A DNA stretch of 64,000 nt, taken from NCBI RefSeq assembly GCF_018863415.1, contig NZ_JAHKSN010000006.1:1-64000 (forward strand). Direction: 5' to 3'. The stretch is from Deinococcus aestuarii (GTDB taxonomy: Bacteria > Deinococcota > Deinococci > Deinococcales > Deinococcaceae). The notes below the pieces were generated by a model, which ran no database searches, was not told the origin of the DNA, and saw only the letters and a list, made by a program, of their open reading frames with translations. The translations under genes were made by a program, and so were the position numbers. Positions 43,361-52,507 of the stretch are shown one piece after another (within the stretch, counting starts at the first letter, position 1; every line of letters starts with the position of its first letter).

Positions 43361-45364
43361 ATGGCCCGACCCCTGCTGCTGGCGACGCTCCTGATGGCCA
43401 TGCCCACGTCTGCGCTCGCACAGGCCGCACCCGTCACCTTCGACCTGGTCCGGACCGTGCAGACGCCGAGCCTGGGGGCCGGGCCACTGGCCCTGAGTCC
43501 CGATGGGCGCACGCTCACCATGAACACAAGCCTCGGTTGGGCGCTGTTCGACGCGCGGACCCTCCGGCAGAAGGCGCTCGCAGCTATGGACACGCGCCGC
43601 TTTCCCGCGCCCGGGATCCAGTTCAGCCCGGAGGGGGAGCGGATTCTGTCGGACGTGGGCGGCACTGCCGCCTTCGATGCCCGCACGGGCCGCAACCTGT
43701 GGCACGCGGGCGAGGGCCGCGCCGCCTTCAGCCCGGACGGGGAACGCGTGTATCTCGCCTCGCCCACCGGAGCCCTGGCCGTTCTAGACGCCCGCACCGG
43801 ACAGGTCGTACGCGGGAAGCCGGAACCCGCGGATTCCGGCAGCGTGGAGTACTACAGGAGCGGCGCGTTCTACAACCGCCCGGTTTCCTTCGCGGTCCAT
43901 CCGGCGGGTAAGGTGCTGGCCTCCGGTTCCTTTGGTGGCGGCATCGTGCTGTGGAACGCGGAGACGGGGGAGAAGACCGGGACCCTCACCGACCAGCCCA
44001 CCTCCTCCCGACCCACGCGAGCGGCCCTGGCGGGCAAGACCGCGCACGGCGGGCAGGTGACGGCCCTGACCTTCGCCCCGGACGGCACCCTGGTCTCCGG
44101 CGCGAACGACGGCACGGTCAAGCGCTGGGACCCGGAGACGGGCCAGAAGCTGGGTCAGGCGCTCCTCCCGGACGGGGTGCAGGCCGTGGCGCTGCTCCCT
44201 GGCAGCAAGGGTGTGCTGGTCGCTTCCGGGACGAACGTGGTGAAACTCGGCCTGCCCGACCTGCGGCGGGAACGGGTGTTCGTGGGGCACGCGGACAGGG
44301 TCAGTTCCCTCGCCCTCTCCGGTGACACGCTCTGGACTTCCAGCGCGGACGGCACGGTCAAACGCTGGAGCCTGAGAAGCGGACTGGACGAGGCGACCTA
44401 CGGCAAGGTCAAGACCGCCGCCGTCAGCCCCGACGGACAGACCTTCGCCCTGAACCTGGGGGACACCACCGTGCGTTTGACCGATGCACATGGGAAGACC
44501 CTGCGGACGCTGCGCGGCTTCCTGCCACCGAGGACGTTTTCCAATTTCATCGGCGGGCGCTCTTTTGCCTTCAGCCCCGATGGTCAGACGCTCGCGGGGG
44601 GCATTACCACCATGATTCGCATGACCATCGAGACGTACTCGGCGGCCAGCCAGGTCTACCTCTGGGACGTGGCGGGCGGCCGGGTGCGGCGCGTTCTGGA
44701 GGGGATGCCGGGCGACGACCTGACCTTCAGCCCGGACGGCCAGCAACTGCTGGGCGTGAACAACACGGGCGGCCAGGTCCCTGCCTACGGGGTGCGCCGG
44801 GTGGCGGACGGTCGCGTCATCGCTTCTCCGTGCCAGCCGTACCTGCCGAACGGCCAGGCGACCGGGGCGAAGTGTCCGCCGGAGGAGGTGCGGGGCGTGT
44901 CCTGGGTGGGGAACCGGGCCTACCGGATCACCCTGGGGCAGGCTGGGGGACCGACCTCCCCGGCCCTGGTGCGGGACGTGCTCACGGGTGGGGTGCGCGT
45001 GTCGCTGGGGAAACTCTGGAACAACGGCCCGGCGATGGGACTCAGCCCGGACGGACGGCGGGTGGTGTCGCTCGCCGGGAACGGGCTGCGGCTCTGGGAC
45101 GGGCAGACCGGCCAGGCACTGCGGGTCTGGCCAGAGTTCACCAACCCGTTCCCTTACCGCGGCGGTCCGATTCTCTTCAGCCCGGACGGGAAGACCGTCA
45201 CCTATCCGGGGCCTGATCTGCGCCTGCACGACACGGCAACGGGCAGGCTGCTGGGCGAGCAGAAGGGAGCCGGGGAAGTGGTGGGCTTCCTTCGGGGAGG
45301 GCGGAGCCTCGTCACTGTGAACGAGCGGGGCGTGCAGCTCTGGCACGTGCGGGCGGGGAAGTGA
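43361..45364 (+). CDS. Exported WD40 beta-propeller protein
   Basis: 667 residues, signal ending T-S-A-L-A-Q. WD40 blades: A-L-S-P-D-G-R-T-L-T, A-F-S-P-D-G-E-R-V-Y, L-T-F-A-P-D-G-T-L-V-S-G-A-N-D-G-T-V-K-R-W-D, S-S-A-D-G-T-V-K-R-W-S and A-F-S-P-D-G-Q-T-L-A-G. Strongly similar in plan and length to the 47685-49685 gene, so these are probably paralogues. No enzyme domain. The N-terminal half has clear GH-WD spacing and the C-terminal half is more divergent. Exported binding platform of unknown partner. Confidence 0.82.
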   Translation: MARPLLLATLLMAMPTSALAQAAPVTFDLVRTVQTPSLGAGPLALSPDGRTLTMNTSLGWALFDARTLRQKALAAMDTRRFPAPGIQFSPEGERILSDVGGTAAFDARTGRNLWHAGEGRAAFSPDGERVYLASPTGALAVLDARTGQVVRGKPEPADSGSVEYYRSGAFYNRPVSFAVHPAGKVLASGSFGGGIVLWNAETGEKTGTLTDQPTSSRPTRAALAGKTAHGGQVTALTFAPDGTLVSGANDGTVKRWDPETGQKLGQALLPDGVQAVALLPGSKGVLVASGTNVVKLGLPDLRRERVFVGHADRVSSLALSGDTLWTSSADGTVKRWSLRSGLDEATYGKVKTAAVSPDGQTFALNLGDTTVRLTDAHGKTLRTLRGFLPPRTFSNFIGGRSFAFSPDGQTLAGGITTMIRMTIETYSAASQVYLWDVAGGRVRRVLEGMPGDDLTFSPDGQQLLGVNNTGGQVPAYGVRRVADGRVIASPCQPYLPNGQATGAKCPPEEVRGVSWVGNRAYRITLGQAGGPTSPALVRDVLTGGVRVSLGKLWNNGPAMGLSPDGRRVVSLAGNGLRLWDGQTGQALRVWPEFTNPFPYRGGPILFSPDGKTVTYPGPDLRLHDTATGRLLGEQKGAGEVVGFLRGGRSLVTVNERGVQLWHVRAGK

Positions 45365-45603
45365 GCCTCTCCCGGGTGGCCGACCATGCCGGGGTCTCTC
45401 ACAGGCCGGGCCGCCTATGCCTGCCTGGTCTGGCCCTCGCCCTGGGACGGCGCGTTCCCGCCGGTAGACCTCACGGGTGAAAGGGCCGTCAGGGTCGTCC
45501 ATCAGTTCCCCCAGGTGCTGGGTGAGGCCCGGGATTGGTGACAGGAGCTTTCCGGTGAACCATGCCCGTCCGCAGCAGTTCTCGGCATGCCCATGATGAC
45601 GGC
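45365..45603. other. Intergenic region between converging genes
   Basis: No gene called. On the minus strand a short coding-like stretch around 45470-45530 (L-G-E-L-M-D-D-P-D-G-P-F-T-R-E-V-Y) looks like debris of a protein but has no start or neighbours. Confidence 0.3.
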
Positions 45604-46791
45604 TCAGCGCACGGCACTGACCCTGGACGGGGTGACGGGGATGACCCGGAGCTGCTTCAGCTCCCGCGTGTCCAACTGCCAGATCAACAGGGCGGGTTGC
45701 CGGTGCTGGGTGGCTGCGGCGAATTCCTCCACCGAGTTCACCACCCTTGGAGTACGCAGGACGCCACCGCGATCGTCCGTGAACGGCACCACGGACAGTT
45801 GGCCCGCCTGCGCCGCGCGCACCCGCAAGAGGAAGCCGCCACAGGCAGGACCCGGGCCGTAGAGCAGGCAATTGGCATTGTCGACCATTGCAAAGAAGTG
45901 CTGGTCACCGTCGCGAATTTGAAGCTGCGGCCAGCCGGCCGCGTCGAACGTGGCACCACTTATGGAGATGTCGAGGGGGACGCCGCGTGGGACCGCGGGT
46001 GCCAGTTCGGGCGTCAGCAGACCCAGCGTCCGGACCGCGTACAGATCGGCGGCGTACAGGGGGGCGGAGGGGGTGCCCAGCTTGAGCCGCACGCTGCCGA
46101 GTTCCAGGGTCGGGTTGAGGATACCCTCCAGACGGACTGGTCCGTGGAGGTCACGAATCAAGACGTTCAACAGCTCGTATTTGTGCAGGTAACGCTCGCC
46201 CGCCCGATGGTGCAGGACCGTGCCCAGGTCCACCACCTCATCCTGGGATTGGCCGGGGAAGCGCAGATGGAGGCGGGATTCGTTGACGGTCCACGCCTGC
46301 ACGCCCTGCCGCGCCAGGGCGGCGATGAAGTCCGCCAGACGCAGGTAGGTCAGGTCGGTCGTCCACGGGGCGCGGCAGGATGTCTCCCACCTCCCGTCCA
46401 CCCACCGGTCCCACAGTCCGGGGAGGCCCGCGCGTGGTGTGGCGTTCTGCTGGGCACAGGACGGGGCCTGAAGCGCGGGATCCCTGAGGGCCGGGACGGC
46501 GGGCGGACGTGCGAGAGACGGAACGCCCAGCACCAGGACGCTCCCGGCCAGGAGCAGGGCGAGGGTCAGGCGGGGCAGGGTGTAGAGGCGCTGCATCCCC
46601 GCGGCAAGGGGGCGCGGATCACCGAACTCGTGGAGCGCCAGGCGCAGGGCTTCTTCCCCGCTGTGCCCGGCCACCTGGTGTTCGGCGGCGCGCTCAAGGA
46701 GGCTGCTGCGGAGTTCCTCACGGACCCGGTGGCGTTCGGCCCGGGGCAGGCCGCGAGTCGCGCGGGTGAGGTAACGGTCGAGGTCGTTCAT
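45604..46791 (-). CDS. HAAS/permease-prefix-domain membrane protein
   Basis: 395 residues. Residues 1-70 form a HAAS-type (permease prefix) domain: D-R-Y-L-T-R-A-T-R-G-L-P-R-A-E-R-H-R-V and E-A-L-R-L-A-L-H-E-F-G-D-P-R-P-L-A. One transmembrane helix follows at about 77-95 (L-T-L-A-L-L-L-A-G-S-V-L-V-L-G-V), then a ~290-residue extracytoplasmic domain with several Cys. Its ATGA overlaps the PadR stop, the usual pairing of HAAS proteins with a PadR regulator, which is thought to respond to the membrane partner. Outer domain not recognised. Confidence 0.78.
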   Translation of the reverse strand: MNDLDRYLTRATRGLPRAERHRVREELRSSLLERAAEHQVAGHSGEEALRLALHEFGDPRPLAAGMQRLYTLPRLTLALLLAGSVLVLGVPSLARPPAVPALRDPALQAPSCAQQNATPRAGLPGLWDRWVDGRWETSCRAPWTTDLTYLRLADFIAALARQGVQAWTVNESRLHLRFPGQSQDEVVDLGTVLHHRAGERYLHKYELLNVLIRDLHGPVRLEGILNPTLELGSVRLKLGTPSAPLYAADLYAVRTLGLLTPELAPAVPRGVPLDISISGATFDAAGWPQLQIRDGDQHFFAMVDNANCLLYGPGPACGGFLLRVRAAQAGQLSVVPFTDDRGGVLRTPRVVNSVEEFAAATQHRQPALLIWQLDTRELKQLRVIPVTPSRVSAVR

Positions 46792-47108
46792 CGGTTCCCC
46801 CAGCGCTCGGTGAGGCCCTGGTGCCAGCGGCGGTAGGCGTCGCGCTTGGTCTTCAAAGCCTCTTGACCTTCCTCGGTGAGGCGGTAGTACCGCAGTGGGT
46901 GGCCGCCCCTGGGGCTGGGTCGGGTGTCGCTCTGGAGCCAGCCGCGCTGTTCCATGCGGTGCAGGGCGGGGTAGAGGGTTCCGGCGTTGAGGTCGAGGTC
47001 GCCGCCGGTGAGGTTGCGGAGTTCCTTCGCCAGGTCGAGGCCGTAGCGTTCCTCGCCTTCCAGCAGGGTCAGCAGGGACAGCTCCAGATCGCCATCGTGG
47101 GTAGGCAT
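46788..47108 (-). CDS. PadR-family transcriptional regulator
   Basis: 106 residues. Typical PadR winged helix: E-L-S-L-L-T-L-L-E-G-E-E-R-Y-G-L-D-L-A-K, then L-N-A-G-T-L-Y-P-A-L-H-R-M-E-Q-R-G-W-L and a wing P-L-R-Y-Y-R-L-T-E-E-G. The second PadR helix is short, as in the HAAS-linked subgroup. It should bind the inverted repeat immediately upstream and repress its own operon. Leaderless: TATATT lies five bases before ATG. Confidence 0.9.
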   Translation of the reverse strand: MPTHDGDLELSLLTLLEGEERYGLDLAKELRNLTGGDLDLNAGTLYPALHRMEQRGWLQSDTRPSPRGGHPLRYYRLTEEGQEALKTKRDAYRRWHQGLTERWGNR

Positions 47109-47110
47109 GC

Positions 47111-47141
47111 TTCAATATAAATTACCGATATTGAAAGTCAA
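47111..47141 (-). promoter_or_regulatory. PadR operator and promoter
   Basis: TTCAATAT (47111-47118) and ATATTGAA (47128-47135) are perfect 8-bp arms around nine bases. The TATATT -10 box lies inside the start-proximal arm, and TTGACT at 47141-47136 provides a -35 box with 16-bp spacing. Binding here would block transcription. Confidence 0.7.
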
Positions 47142-47222
47142 TAACGGACAAAGGACAGGGTGCCGGTAAGGCTCTCGGGGAGTCCCGGACAGATAGGAGG
47201 ACCGTCGCCTGCCGAGGCGCTT

Positions 47223-47479
47223 ATGCAGGATCAAGCGAGCGCCGAGAGGGTGCAGGCGCTCCGCCACCTGCTCGAAGAGACCCTGGGCCTGGACGGCACG
47301 CCTCCCGCCGGGATGACGGAGGACGAGGTGGTCACCCCGGTGATAGAGGGCGGGGACGCCAGCCTCATCTCCCCGTTCGAGGACGTGATTACCGCTGGGT
47401 CACCGGGGACAGTCTTTCCGAGAACAGAAAGCACGCCGTCTTGCTGCACCTCGTCAACCACGCCCTGCGGCGGGATTGA
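47223..47479 (+). pseudogene. Decayed copy of the Clp N-domain protein tail
   Basis: E-R-V-Q-A-L-R-H-L-L-E-E-T-L-G, then D-G-T-P-P-A-G-M-T-E-D-E and S-L-I-S-P-F-E-D-V match the C-terminal ~85 residues of the protein at 23061-23768. A single missing T near 47388 shifts the frame; adding it restores Y-R-W-V-T-G-D-S-L-S-E-N-R-K-H-A-V-L-L up to TGA 47477-47479. The Clp N-domains themselves are absent. This dates a duplication that carried only the tail. Confidence 0.7.
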
Positions 47480-47647
47480 AGCTCCGTCCCCCCAAGGCCA
47501 GCCGACGTGGCCTCTGCACGCCCCAGGTGTGACAAAGACAGCCAGGTCTGCCCGAGAGGCTGGGGCCGGACAACCTGGGTGATCAAGACGACCGCCGGTG
47601 GTAGTTGTCCACCCCCCTGCCATTCCAGCCCGGCTGCACCCAAAGGC

Positions 47648-47678
47648 GGAGGACCCAATCAGCTTCGTTCGCTACCGT
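47648..47678 (+). promoter_or_regulatory. Variant (GGA/TCA) promoter of a WD40 gene
   Basis: GGA at 47648 is 25 bp and TCA at 47659 is 14 bp before TACCGT (47673-47678), then six bases to ATG 47685. Confidence 0.4.
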
Positions 47679-47684
47679 GCGGCC

Positions 47685-49685
47685 ATGCGACAACATCTAG
47701 GCCTGTGGTTGGGCCTCCTGACCTGTGCCGCCAGTGCGGGTGCCGCGTCCCTCCCCATCGAGCGGGTCCTCACCGGCCACACCGGCTGGACCACGGGCGC
47801 CGCCCTCTCCCCGGACGGCGGGCAACTTGCGCTGGTCTCCCGCTCCGCCCTCTTCCTCACCGACAGGAAGACCGGGAGGCGAGTGAGCCTGGCCGGGCAC
47901 ACCGGCCCCATCACCGCCGTCACCTACACCCCCGACGGCCGGACCCTGTTCTCCGGGGGCAACGACGGCACCGTCCGCCGCTGGGACTCTTCCACCGGGA
48001 AGCGCCTCTCCACCCTGCAAGCCTGCGGCTTCGTGAAGGACGCTCCGCGGTACCGCGAGCAGGTCACCACCCTGGCCGTCCGTTCCGCCTCGGACTTCGT
48101 GGTCGGCTGCGCCGGGCAGCTTCAGGTGTGGCGGGGGGGCCGTCTGGTCCGCACCCTCCCGGGCACGCTCGCCACCTACAGCCCGGACGGGCAGCGGCTG
48201 GCGGTCGCGGACAGCGAGCGGCCCCTGAAGATGTACGACGCGCAGACCTTCAAGGTGCGGGCGACCCTGGCGCTGCCTCTTCTCCCGCGGCCCATCGACG
48301 TGTTCACCACGCCCGGCTCCCCCAGCGCCCTCGCCTTCTCGCCGGACGGCTCACGCCTCGCGGTGGCCTTCAGGGACTCCATGCCCAAGGTCGAGAACTT
48401 CATGGCCTCCGTGTACGACACAGGCACGGGCGAGCGGCTCTTCGATCTGGGGGGACAGCCCGACTTCGTGGACGGCCTCGCCTACAGCCCGGACGGCCAG
48501 ACCCTCGCTGCCACCGGCCGCAGCAGCACCAAGCTCTACGACGCGAGGACAGGCAAGCAACTGCGCCTCCTTCAGCCTCCGAACACCCGCATCGGTGTGC
48601 TCGCCGTGGCGTGGACACCCGATGGCCGCAACGTGATCGCCACGAGTGTCAAGAAGGGGGCAGAGGTGCTCGACCTGACCGGCAAGGTGAGGCAGACCTA
48701 CACGGTGCCGGACGACTCGGTGATGGCCCTGACCTGGAACCCGGCCGGAACATTGCTGGCGACGGGGGCACGGGACGGCCGCATCCTGCTTTGGAAAGGC
48801 ACCGCCGTCGCCGCGAGCTGGGCCGCTCACCCCGAGGGTGTGAACGACATGAGCTTCTCGCCGGACGGCACGCGCCTGGCCTCGGGCGGGCAGGACGCCT
48901 TCCTGCGCCTGTGGGACACCCGGGGCCAGCCGGTCACCGCGCTGGGCCTGAAGTCCAACGGGGTCGGCTGGACGCAGTTCTCCCGGGACGGTGGAACGCT
49001 GCTGTTCGGCGACTGGGTCGGGCTCTTCGCCGTCCGTACCACGGAACTCACCCGGAAGCCGAATTGGTCCATCCAACCCGTCGAGGTGGCGTTGTACAAG
49101 CAGGGAGGTCAGGCCGCCTACAACGATCCCCAGCGGTGGGCGGCCCTGACAGGTGGGGCGTACTGGCAATTCAAATCCTCAGGCGGCAGCACCTTTGCCC
49201 TGCGGCTGCTGCCCGATGGCCGCACGGTGCGGGAACTGTCCGCCGCATCGGGAGGAGCGGCGCTGAGCCAGTTCGACTCGGTGACGGGGAGGCTGACCAA
49301 AACCATCCTGACGGCTCCGAAGTTCGGCGACCTGTACGCCGCGAGTTTCAGCCCCGACGGCCGCCGTTTCGCCTCGGGCCGCGCGGATGGAAGCACCGAG
49401 GTCTGGAGTGTGGACCAACGTCTGGGCCTCCAGCGCCTGATGTCCTTTCCGGGAGAGGGAGCGGTGTACCAGACAGTGTTCAGCCCAGATGGGCGACTGC
49501 TCGCTGCCCTGCACGGAGACAGCGTGAACGTGTTCGACCTGGAGAAGGGGGTGGAGGTGGGGAGCTACCGGGGCTTGAGCGCCTCGACGCGGGCGGTGGC
49601 CTTCAACCCGGCGGGCACCTTGCTCGCGGTGGGCAGCGGCACGACCGAGCGCGGCGGAACGGTCACGGTGCTGCGCGTGAGGTGA
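47685..49685 (+). CDS. Exported WD40 beta-propeller protein
   Basis: 666 residues. Start set at 47685 by TACCGT six bases upstream and the signal G-L-W-L-G-L-L-T-C-A-A-S-A-G-A-A-S. Repeats include L-S-P-D-G-G-Q-L-A-L, Y-T-P-D-G-R-T-L-F-S-G-G-N-D-G-T-V-R-R-W-D, F-S-P-D-G-T-R-L-A-S-G-G-Q-D-A-F-L-R-L-W-D and F-S-P-D-G-R-R-F-A-S-G-R-A-D-G-S. Same size as the 43361 gene. An initial L-T-G-H-T-G-W-T-T-G-A-A preserves the GH of classical WD repeats. Partner unknown. Confidence 0.83.
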   Translation: MRQHLGLWLGLLTCAASAGAASLPIERVLTGHTGWTTGAALSPDGGQLALVSRSALFLTDRKTGRRVSLAGHTGPITAVTYTPDGRTLFSGGNDGTVRRWDSSTGKRLSTLQACGFVKDAPRYREQVTTLAVRSASDFVVGCAGQLQVWRGGRLVRTLPGTLATYSPDGQRLAVADSERPLKMYDAQTFKVRATLALPLLPRPIDVFTTPGSPSALAFSPDGSRLAVAFRDSMPKVENFMASVYDTGTGERLFDLGGQPDFVDGLAYSPDGQTLAATGRSSTKLYDARTGKQLRLLQPPNTRIGVLAVAWTPDGRNVIATSVKKGAEVLDLTGKVRQTYTVPDDSVMALTWNPAGTLLATGARDGRILLWKGTAVAASWAAHPEGVNDMSFSPDGTRLASGGQDAFLRLWDTRGQPVTALGLKSNGVGWTQFSRDGGTLLFGDWVGLFAVRTTELTRKPNWSIQPVEVALYKQGGQAAYNDPQRWAALTGGAYWQFKSSGGSTFALRLLPDGRTVRELSAASGGAALSQFDSVTGRLTKTILTAPKFGDLYAASFSPDGRRFASGRADGSTEVWSVDQRLGLQRLMSFPGEGAVYQTVFSPDGRLLAALHGDSVNVFDLEKGVEVGSYRGLSASTRAVAFNPAGTLLAVGSGTTERGGTVTVLRVR

Positions 49686-49718
49686 AGGGGAAGACCCGGT
49701 GCTTCCTCCTGCTTCCCC

Positions 49719-50271
49719 TCAGCGCGCCGCCTGGGTCATCAGGGTGGCGCGGTAGGGCGAGCTTCCCGTTAGGATCAGCAGGCCGATCTTCTCGTTGCCG
49801 TCCTGGGTGAAGGACCAGACGGTCGTCGTGACCTGGCCCGTGTCGGTCTGGTTCGCCAGCTTCCATCCGGCCGCCCGCAGTTGGGCTGCGTAGTGCTCCA
49901 GCAAGGCCTTGCGGTCCAGGGTGGAAGTGATGCGGGCGTACTGGGTCACGCGGTCGTTGCTGTTCCCGCCCCCTTCCGGCAGGACCGTGCTGCCCACGGG
50001 GGCCGCCAGTTTCGGCAACCGCAGGAACGAGGGGGGAGGGGAGGACGGCTCCCGATGGATTCCAGCACCTGCGCGGTACTCCCACCGTACTGCTTGCGGA
50101 GGGTGACCTGGGTGGTGCCCGGCACCGCGCGGGCCGTCACGGTCAGCAATTCGGCGGGGGTCTTGCGGAAGAAGGCCCGGTTGCTGATCGCGCTGCCCGG
50201 CTGGAAGTCCCCCTGCGCTTCATAGGGACTGCTCAGGAAGCCCGGTGCTTCCTGCCAGCCGCTCCACCAGG
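49719..50271 (-). pseudogene. Truncated, frameshifted LxxGW paralogue (A4)
   Basis: Two frames together follow the A3 protein from W-W-S-G-W-Q-E-A-P to the end: G-S-A-I-S-N-R-A-F-F-R-K-T-P-A-E-L-L, then after a one-base shift in a C/G run near 50030-50060 L-R-L-P-K-L-A-A-P-V-G-S-T-V-L-P and E-H-Y-A-A-Q-L-R-A-A-G-W. The first ~110 residues including the signal are gone; the break coincides with the stop of the next LxxGW gene at 50272. The clean boundary suggests recombination between paralogues or a deletion in a tandem array. Confidence 0.75.
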
Positions 50272-51060
50272 TCAGGACTGAATGACCCTGAGGTTCGCCA
50301 GGTAATTCCCCTGCAAGGGCTCCAGGGTCAGCAGCAACACGCCCTGGCCCCCCTGCGTCTTCACCCAACTGCCCGTCGTGAACTGTGGCTCAGTGCCCCG
50401 GTGCACTTCCGCCCATCCCTGCTGGATGAGTTGAGGGGCGAAGTGATCGAGCAGGGCCGCGGCGGTCTGCTCCTGGCTGATGAGCGCCGAGTAATGCCAG
50501 CTTCCCCCGCCACCCCCACCCCCGTTCGTCTCCACGGTCGTCCCCACAGGAACCCGCACGCGTACCGTGGCCTCCTGCATGCGGCCGTGGTGAAGCCGCA
50601 TGAGCTGTCGCTGTTCGGGGTCGTCATGGGAGACGTTGAGATCCACCTGGGTGACCCCGTCTACCTCCCGCGCTGTGACCTGAAGCGCGAGCTGAAGGTC
50701 CGCCGAGTGCTGGTGAACGTGTTCGGGGGGGAGGGCTGGGAGAAAGCCATTCCCCAGGAATCCCGGCGGCGCCTCCTCCTCCCAGCCCTCCCCCAGCAAC
50801 CCGCGCAACTGGCCGAGGAAGGCGAGGGGAGGAAGAGGCGAGTCGAGCAGCACGCGGGTATGGCTGGCGAAGTAGAACCGGGGCGTGCCCAGGGGCAAGG
50901 GGGCCTGGATACGCTGCGTACTCCCCAGCACTCGCGAACTGGCGGGCAGGGGAACAGGGAAGTCGGGGGGCACCTGGCCGACATGGACTGTCTCGGTGAC
51001 GCCCAGGCTGTACGGGTTGAGGAGTAGGCGATAGAGGAATTGGCGCTCCAGGTCTTCCAT
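50272..51060 (-). CDS. LxxGW-family protein without signal peptide (paralogue A5)
   Basis: 262 residues from ATG 51060 behind GGAGG. The N-terminus M-E-D-L-E-R-Q-F-L-Y-R-L-L-L-N is charged, so it is predicted cytoplasmic unless export is unconventional. Module 1: S-S-R-V-L-G-S-T, F-Y-F-A-S-H-T and L-L-G-E-G-W. Linker with eight Gly and S-W; module 2: D-H-F-A-P-Q-L-I-Q-Q-G-W. Its 3' end abuts the A4 remnant. Together with A6 it shows that the family has cytoplasmic as well as exported members. Confidence 0.7.
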   Translation of the reverse strand: MEDLERQFLYRLLLNPYSLGVTETVHVGQVPPDFPVPLPASSRVLGSTQRIQAPLPLGTPRFYFASHTRVLLDSPLPPLAFLGQLRGLLGEGWEEEAPPGFLGNGFLPALPPEHVHQHSADLQLALQVTAREVDGVTQVDLNVSHDDPEQRQLMRLHHGRMQEATVRVRVPVGTTVETNGGGGGGGSWHYSALISQEQTAAALLDHFAPQLIQQGWAEVHRGTEPQFTTGSWVKTQGGQGVLLLTLEPLQGNYLANLRVIQS

Positions 51061-51142
51061 CGGGACCTCCGGGTTCAGCAGTCAGATGATCGAGGGACAT
51101 GCCCATTCTCTGCCCACGGCGATGGAGAACGGACGACTCCCG

Positions 51143-52414
51143 TCATGGCTCGGCGACGCTGAACACCTCCCGGCTCGTGAGAATCACGAGGCGTCCACCC
51201 ACCCGCCACGCCCCCTGCACTTCACCCGCCGCCTGGATGAGCTGCACCACCCGCGCGCGACGGAGGTCCACCACGGTGAGCCGCCCCAACCCGAACGCCG
51301 CGCAGGCCGAGAAGACCGCATAGGGTCCGGCCTCCGCGAACCTCGTGTTGGGCAGACAGCCTGGGGGCAACGGCGTCACTCGCGGCAGCGACAGGCGCAC
51401 GGGCCGCCAGCCCCCCAGCAGCCAGGTCCCATCCACCGCACGGAGGACCTGCCGTGTCTGCACCCCCCACACTGGGCGGGACGGCGAGGTTTCGGGGCGT
51501 AAGGCCGTGAGCAGGGCGCGGTCCCCACGCACGTACCGGCCCGCCGTGCGGGGCAGGCACTGCACGTGCCGGGCTCCCCGCAGGGTCCCCTCGGCGCACA
51601 CCTGCGCGTCGTGTACGTACGGGTGGCTCACGTTGCGGGCCCCCGCCAGGGCCGGGAAGGTGTAACGGACGGCGACGGTGCGCCCACTGCGCACTTCTGC
51701 GACGCTGACGACATACCCCCGGCCGTATCCAAACACTCGCCCGCCTGCCACGCGCAGCGGTTCGGCTCCCTCCTGGCTGGACCAGACCGTGCGCCCGGTG
51801 GAGACCTCCACGCCTTGGATGTACCCCTCGATGCCCGTGCGGGCGTCGAAGACCGCGACTCCGTTATCCACGGCGAAAGGACCAATGGGATCACCGGCTC
51901 CGATCTGCCAGAGCGGCTGGCCGGTCCGGGCATCCCAGGCGCGCACGTCGTCCACGGTGGCCGCCAGGACCACCTCCCCCGCCCGTCGCAGGAAGCGTAA
52001 CGGCGTGCTGACCGGCCCGGGACCACCCCAGGTCAGGGGGCGGGGCGCAGGCGCCGACCACACCCGCTTGCCCGTGCGGGCGTCGTAGGCGTGCAGGTGC
52101 GCGAAGCCATCGTCGGCGAACACGAGGCCGCCCCCGACAGCGAGGCTGCCGAAGGAGGGCAGGGCGACCGACCAGCGCTGCGTGCGCAGGGTGGGGTCGT
52201 AAGCCCGGACCCGGCCTTCCGACATCACGTAGACCTGGCGGTCGTCCACGGCGACCCGTAGGGCCGCAGGCGAGGGAAGGACTGGGCGAACTGCGGTGGG
52301 AAGAACGGTGGGTGGCCCAGAGCCCCCCGCACCCGCCCACCCGCTCAGCAGCAATCCGAAAAGGGCTGCACGGCGGAGCCAGGAGGCCAGGCGCGGGACT
52401 AGGGCAGAGGGCAT
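51143..52414 (-). CDS. Exported PQQ-type beta-propeller protein
   Basis: 423 residues. Hydrophobic export signal A-A-L-F-G-L-L-L-S-G-W-A-G-A. BamB/PQQ-like blades: V-R-A-Y-D-P-T-L-R-T-Q-R-W, L-H-A-Y-D-A-R-T-G-K-R-V-W, V-R-A-W-D-A-R-T-G-Q-P-L-W and E-V-S-T-G-R-T-V-W. It shares the unusual C-L-P-R-T-A-G-R-x-V-x-G-D-R-A-L-L with the 55779-57083 protein, so they are paralogues with a common extra motif beyond the propeller. TCA-repeat promoter; TAACGT is ten bases from ATG. Confidence 0.78.
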   Translation of the reverse strand: MPSALVPRLASWLRRAALFGLLLSGWAGAGGSGPPTVLPTAVRPVLPSPAALRVAVDDRQVYVMSEGRVRAYDPTLRTQRWSVALPSFGSLAVGGGLVFADDGFAHLHAYDARTGKRVWSAPAPRPLTWGGPGPVSTPLRFLRRAGEVVLAATVDDVRAWDARTGQPLWQIGAGDPIGPFAVDNGVAVFDARTGIEGYIQGVEVSTGRTVWSSQEGAEPLRVAGGRVFGYGRGYVVSVAEVRSGRTVAVRYTFPALAGARNVSHPYVHDAQVCAEGTLRGARHVQCLPRTAGRYVRGDRALLTALRPETSPSRPVWGVQTRQVLRAVDGTWLLGGWRPVRLSLPRVTPLPPGCLPNTRFAEAGPYAVFSACAAFGLGRLTVVDLRRARVVQLIQAAGEVQGAWRVGGRLVILTSREVFSVAEP

Positions 52415-52424
52415 GGTGTTCTGC

Positions 52425-52455
52425 ACGTTACCCGTCCTCCCTGACGGTGCCCTGA
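52425..52455 (-). promoter_or_regulatory. TCA direct-repeat promoter
   Basis: TCA at 52455 and 52444 (11 bp), TAACGT 14 bp later (52430-52425), ten bases to ATG 52414. Confidence 0.55.
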
Positions 52456-52507
52456 GGCTCACGGGTGGTGTTGACCCATGCCGTGCGGCGCTTCTTAAAA
52501 GGGGCGG

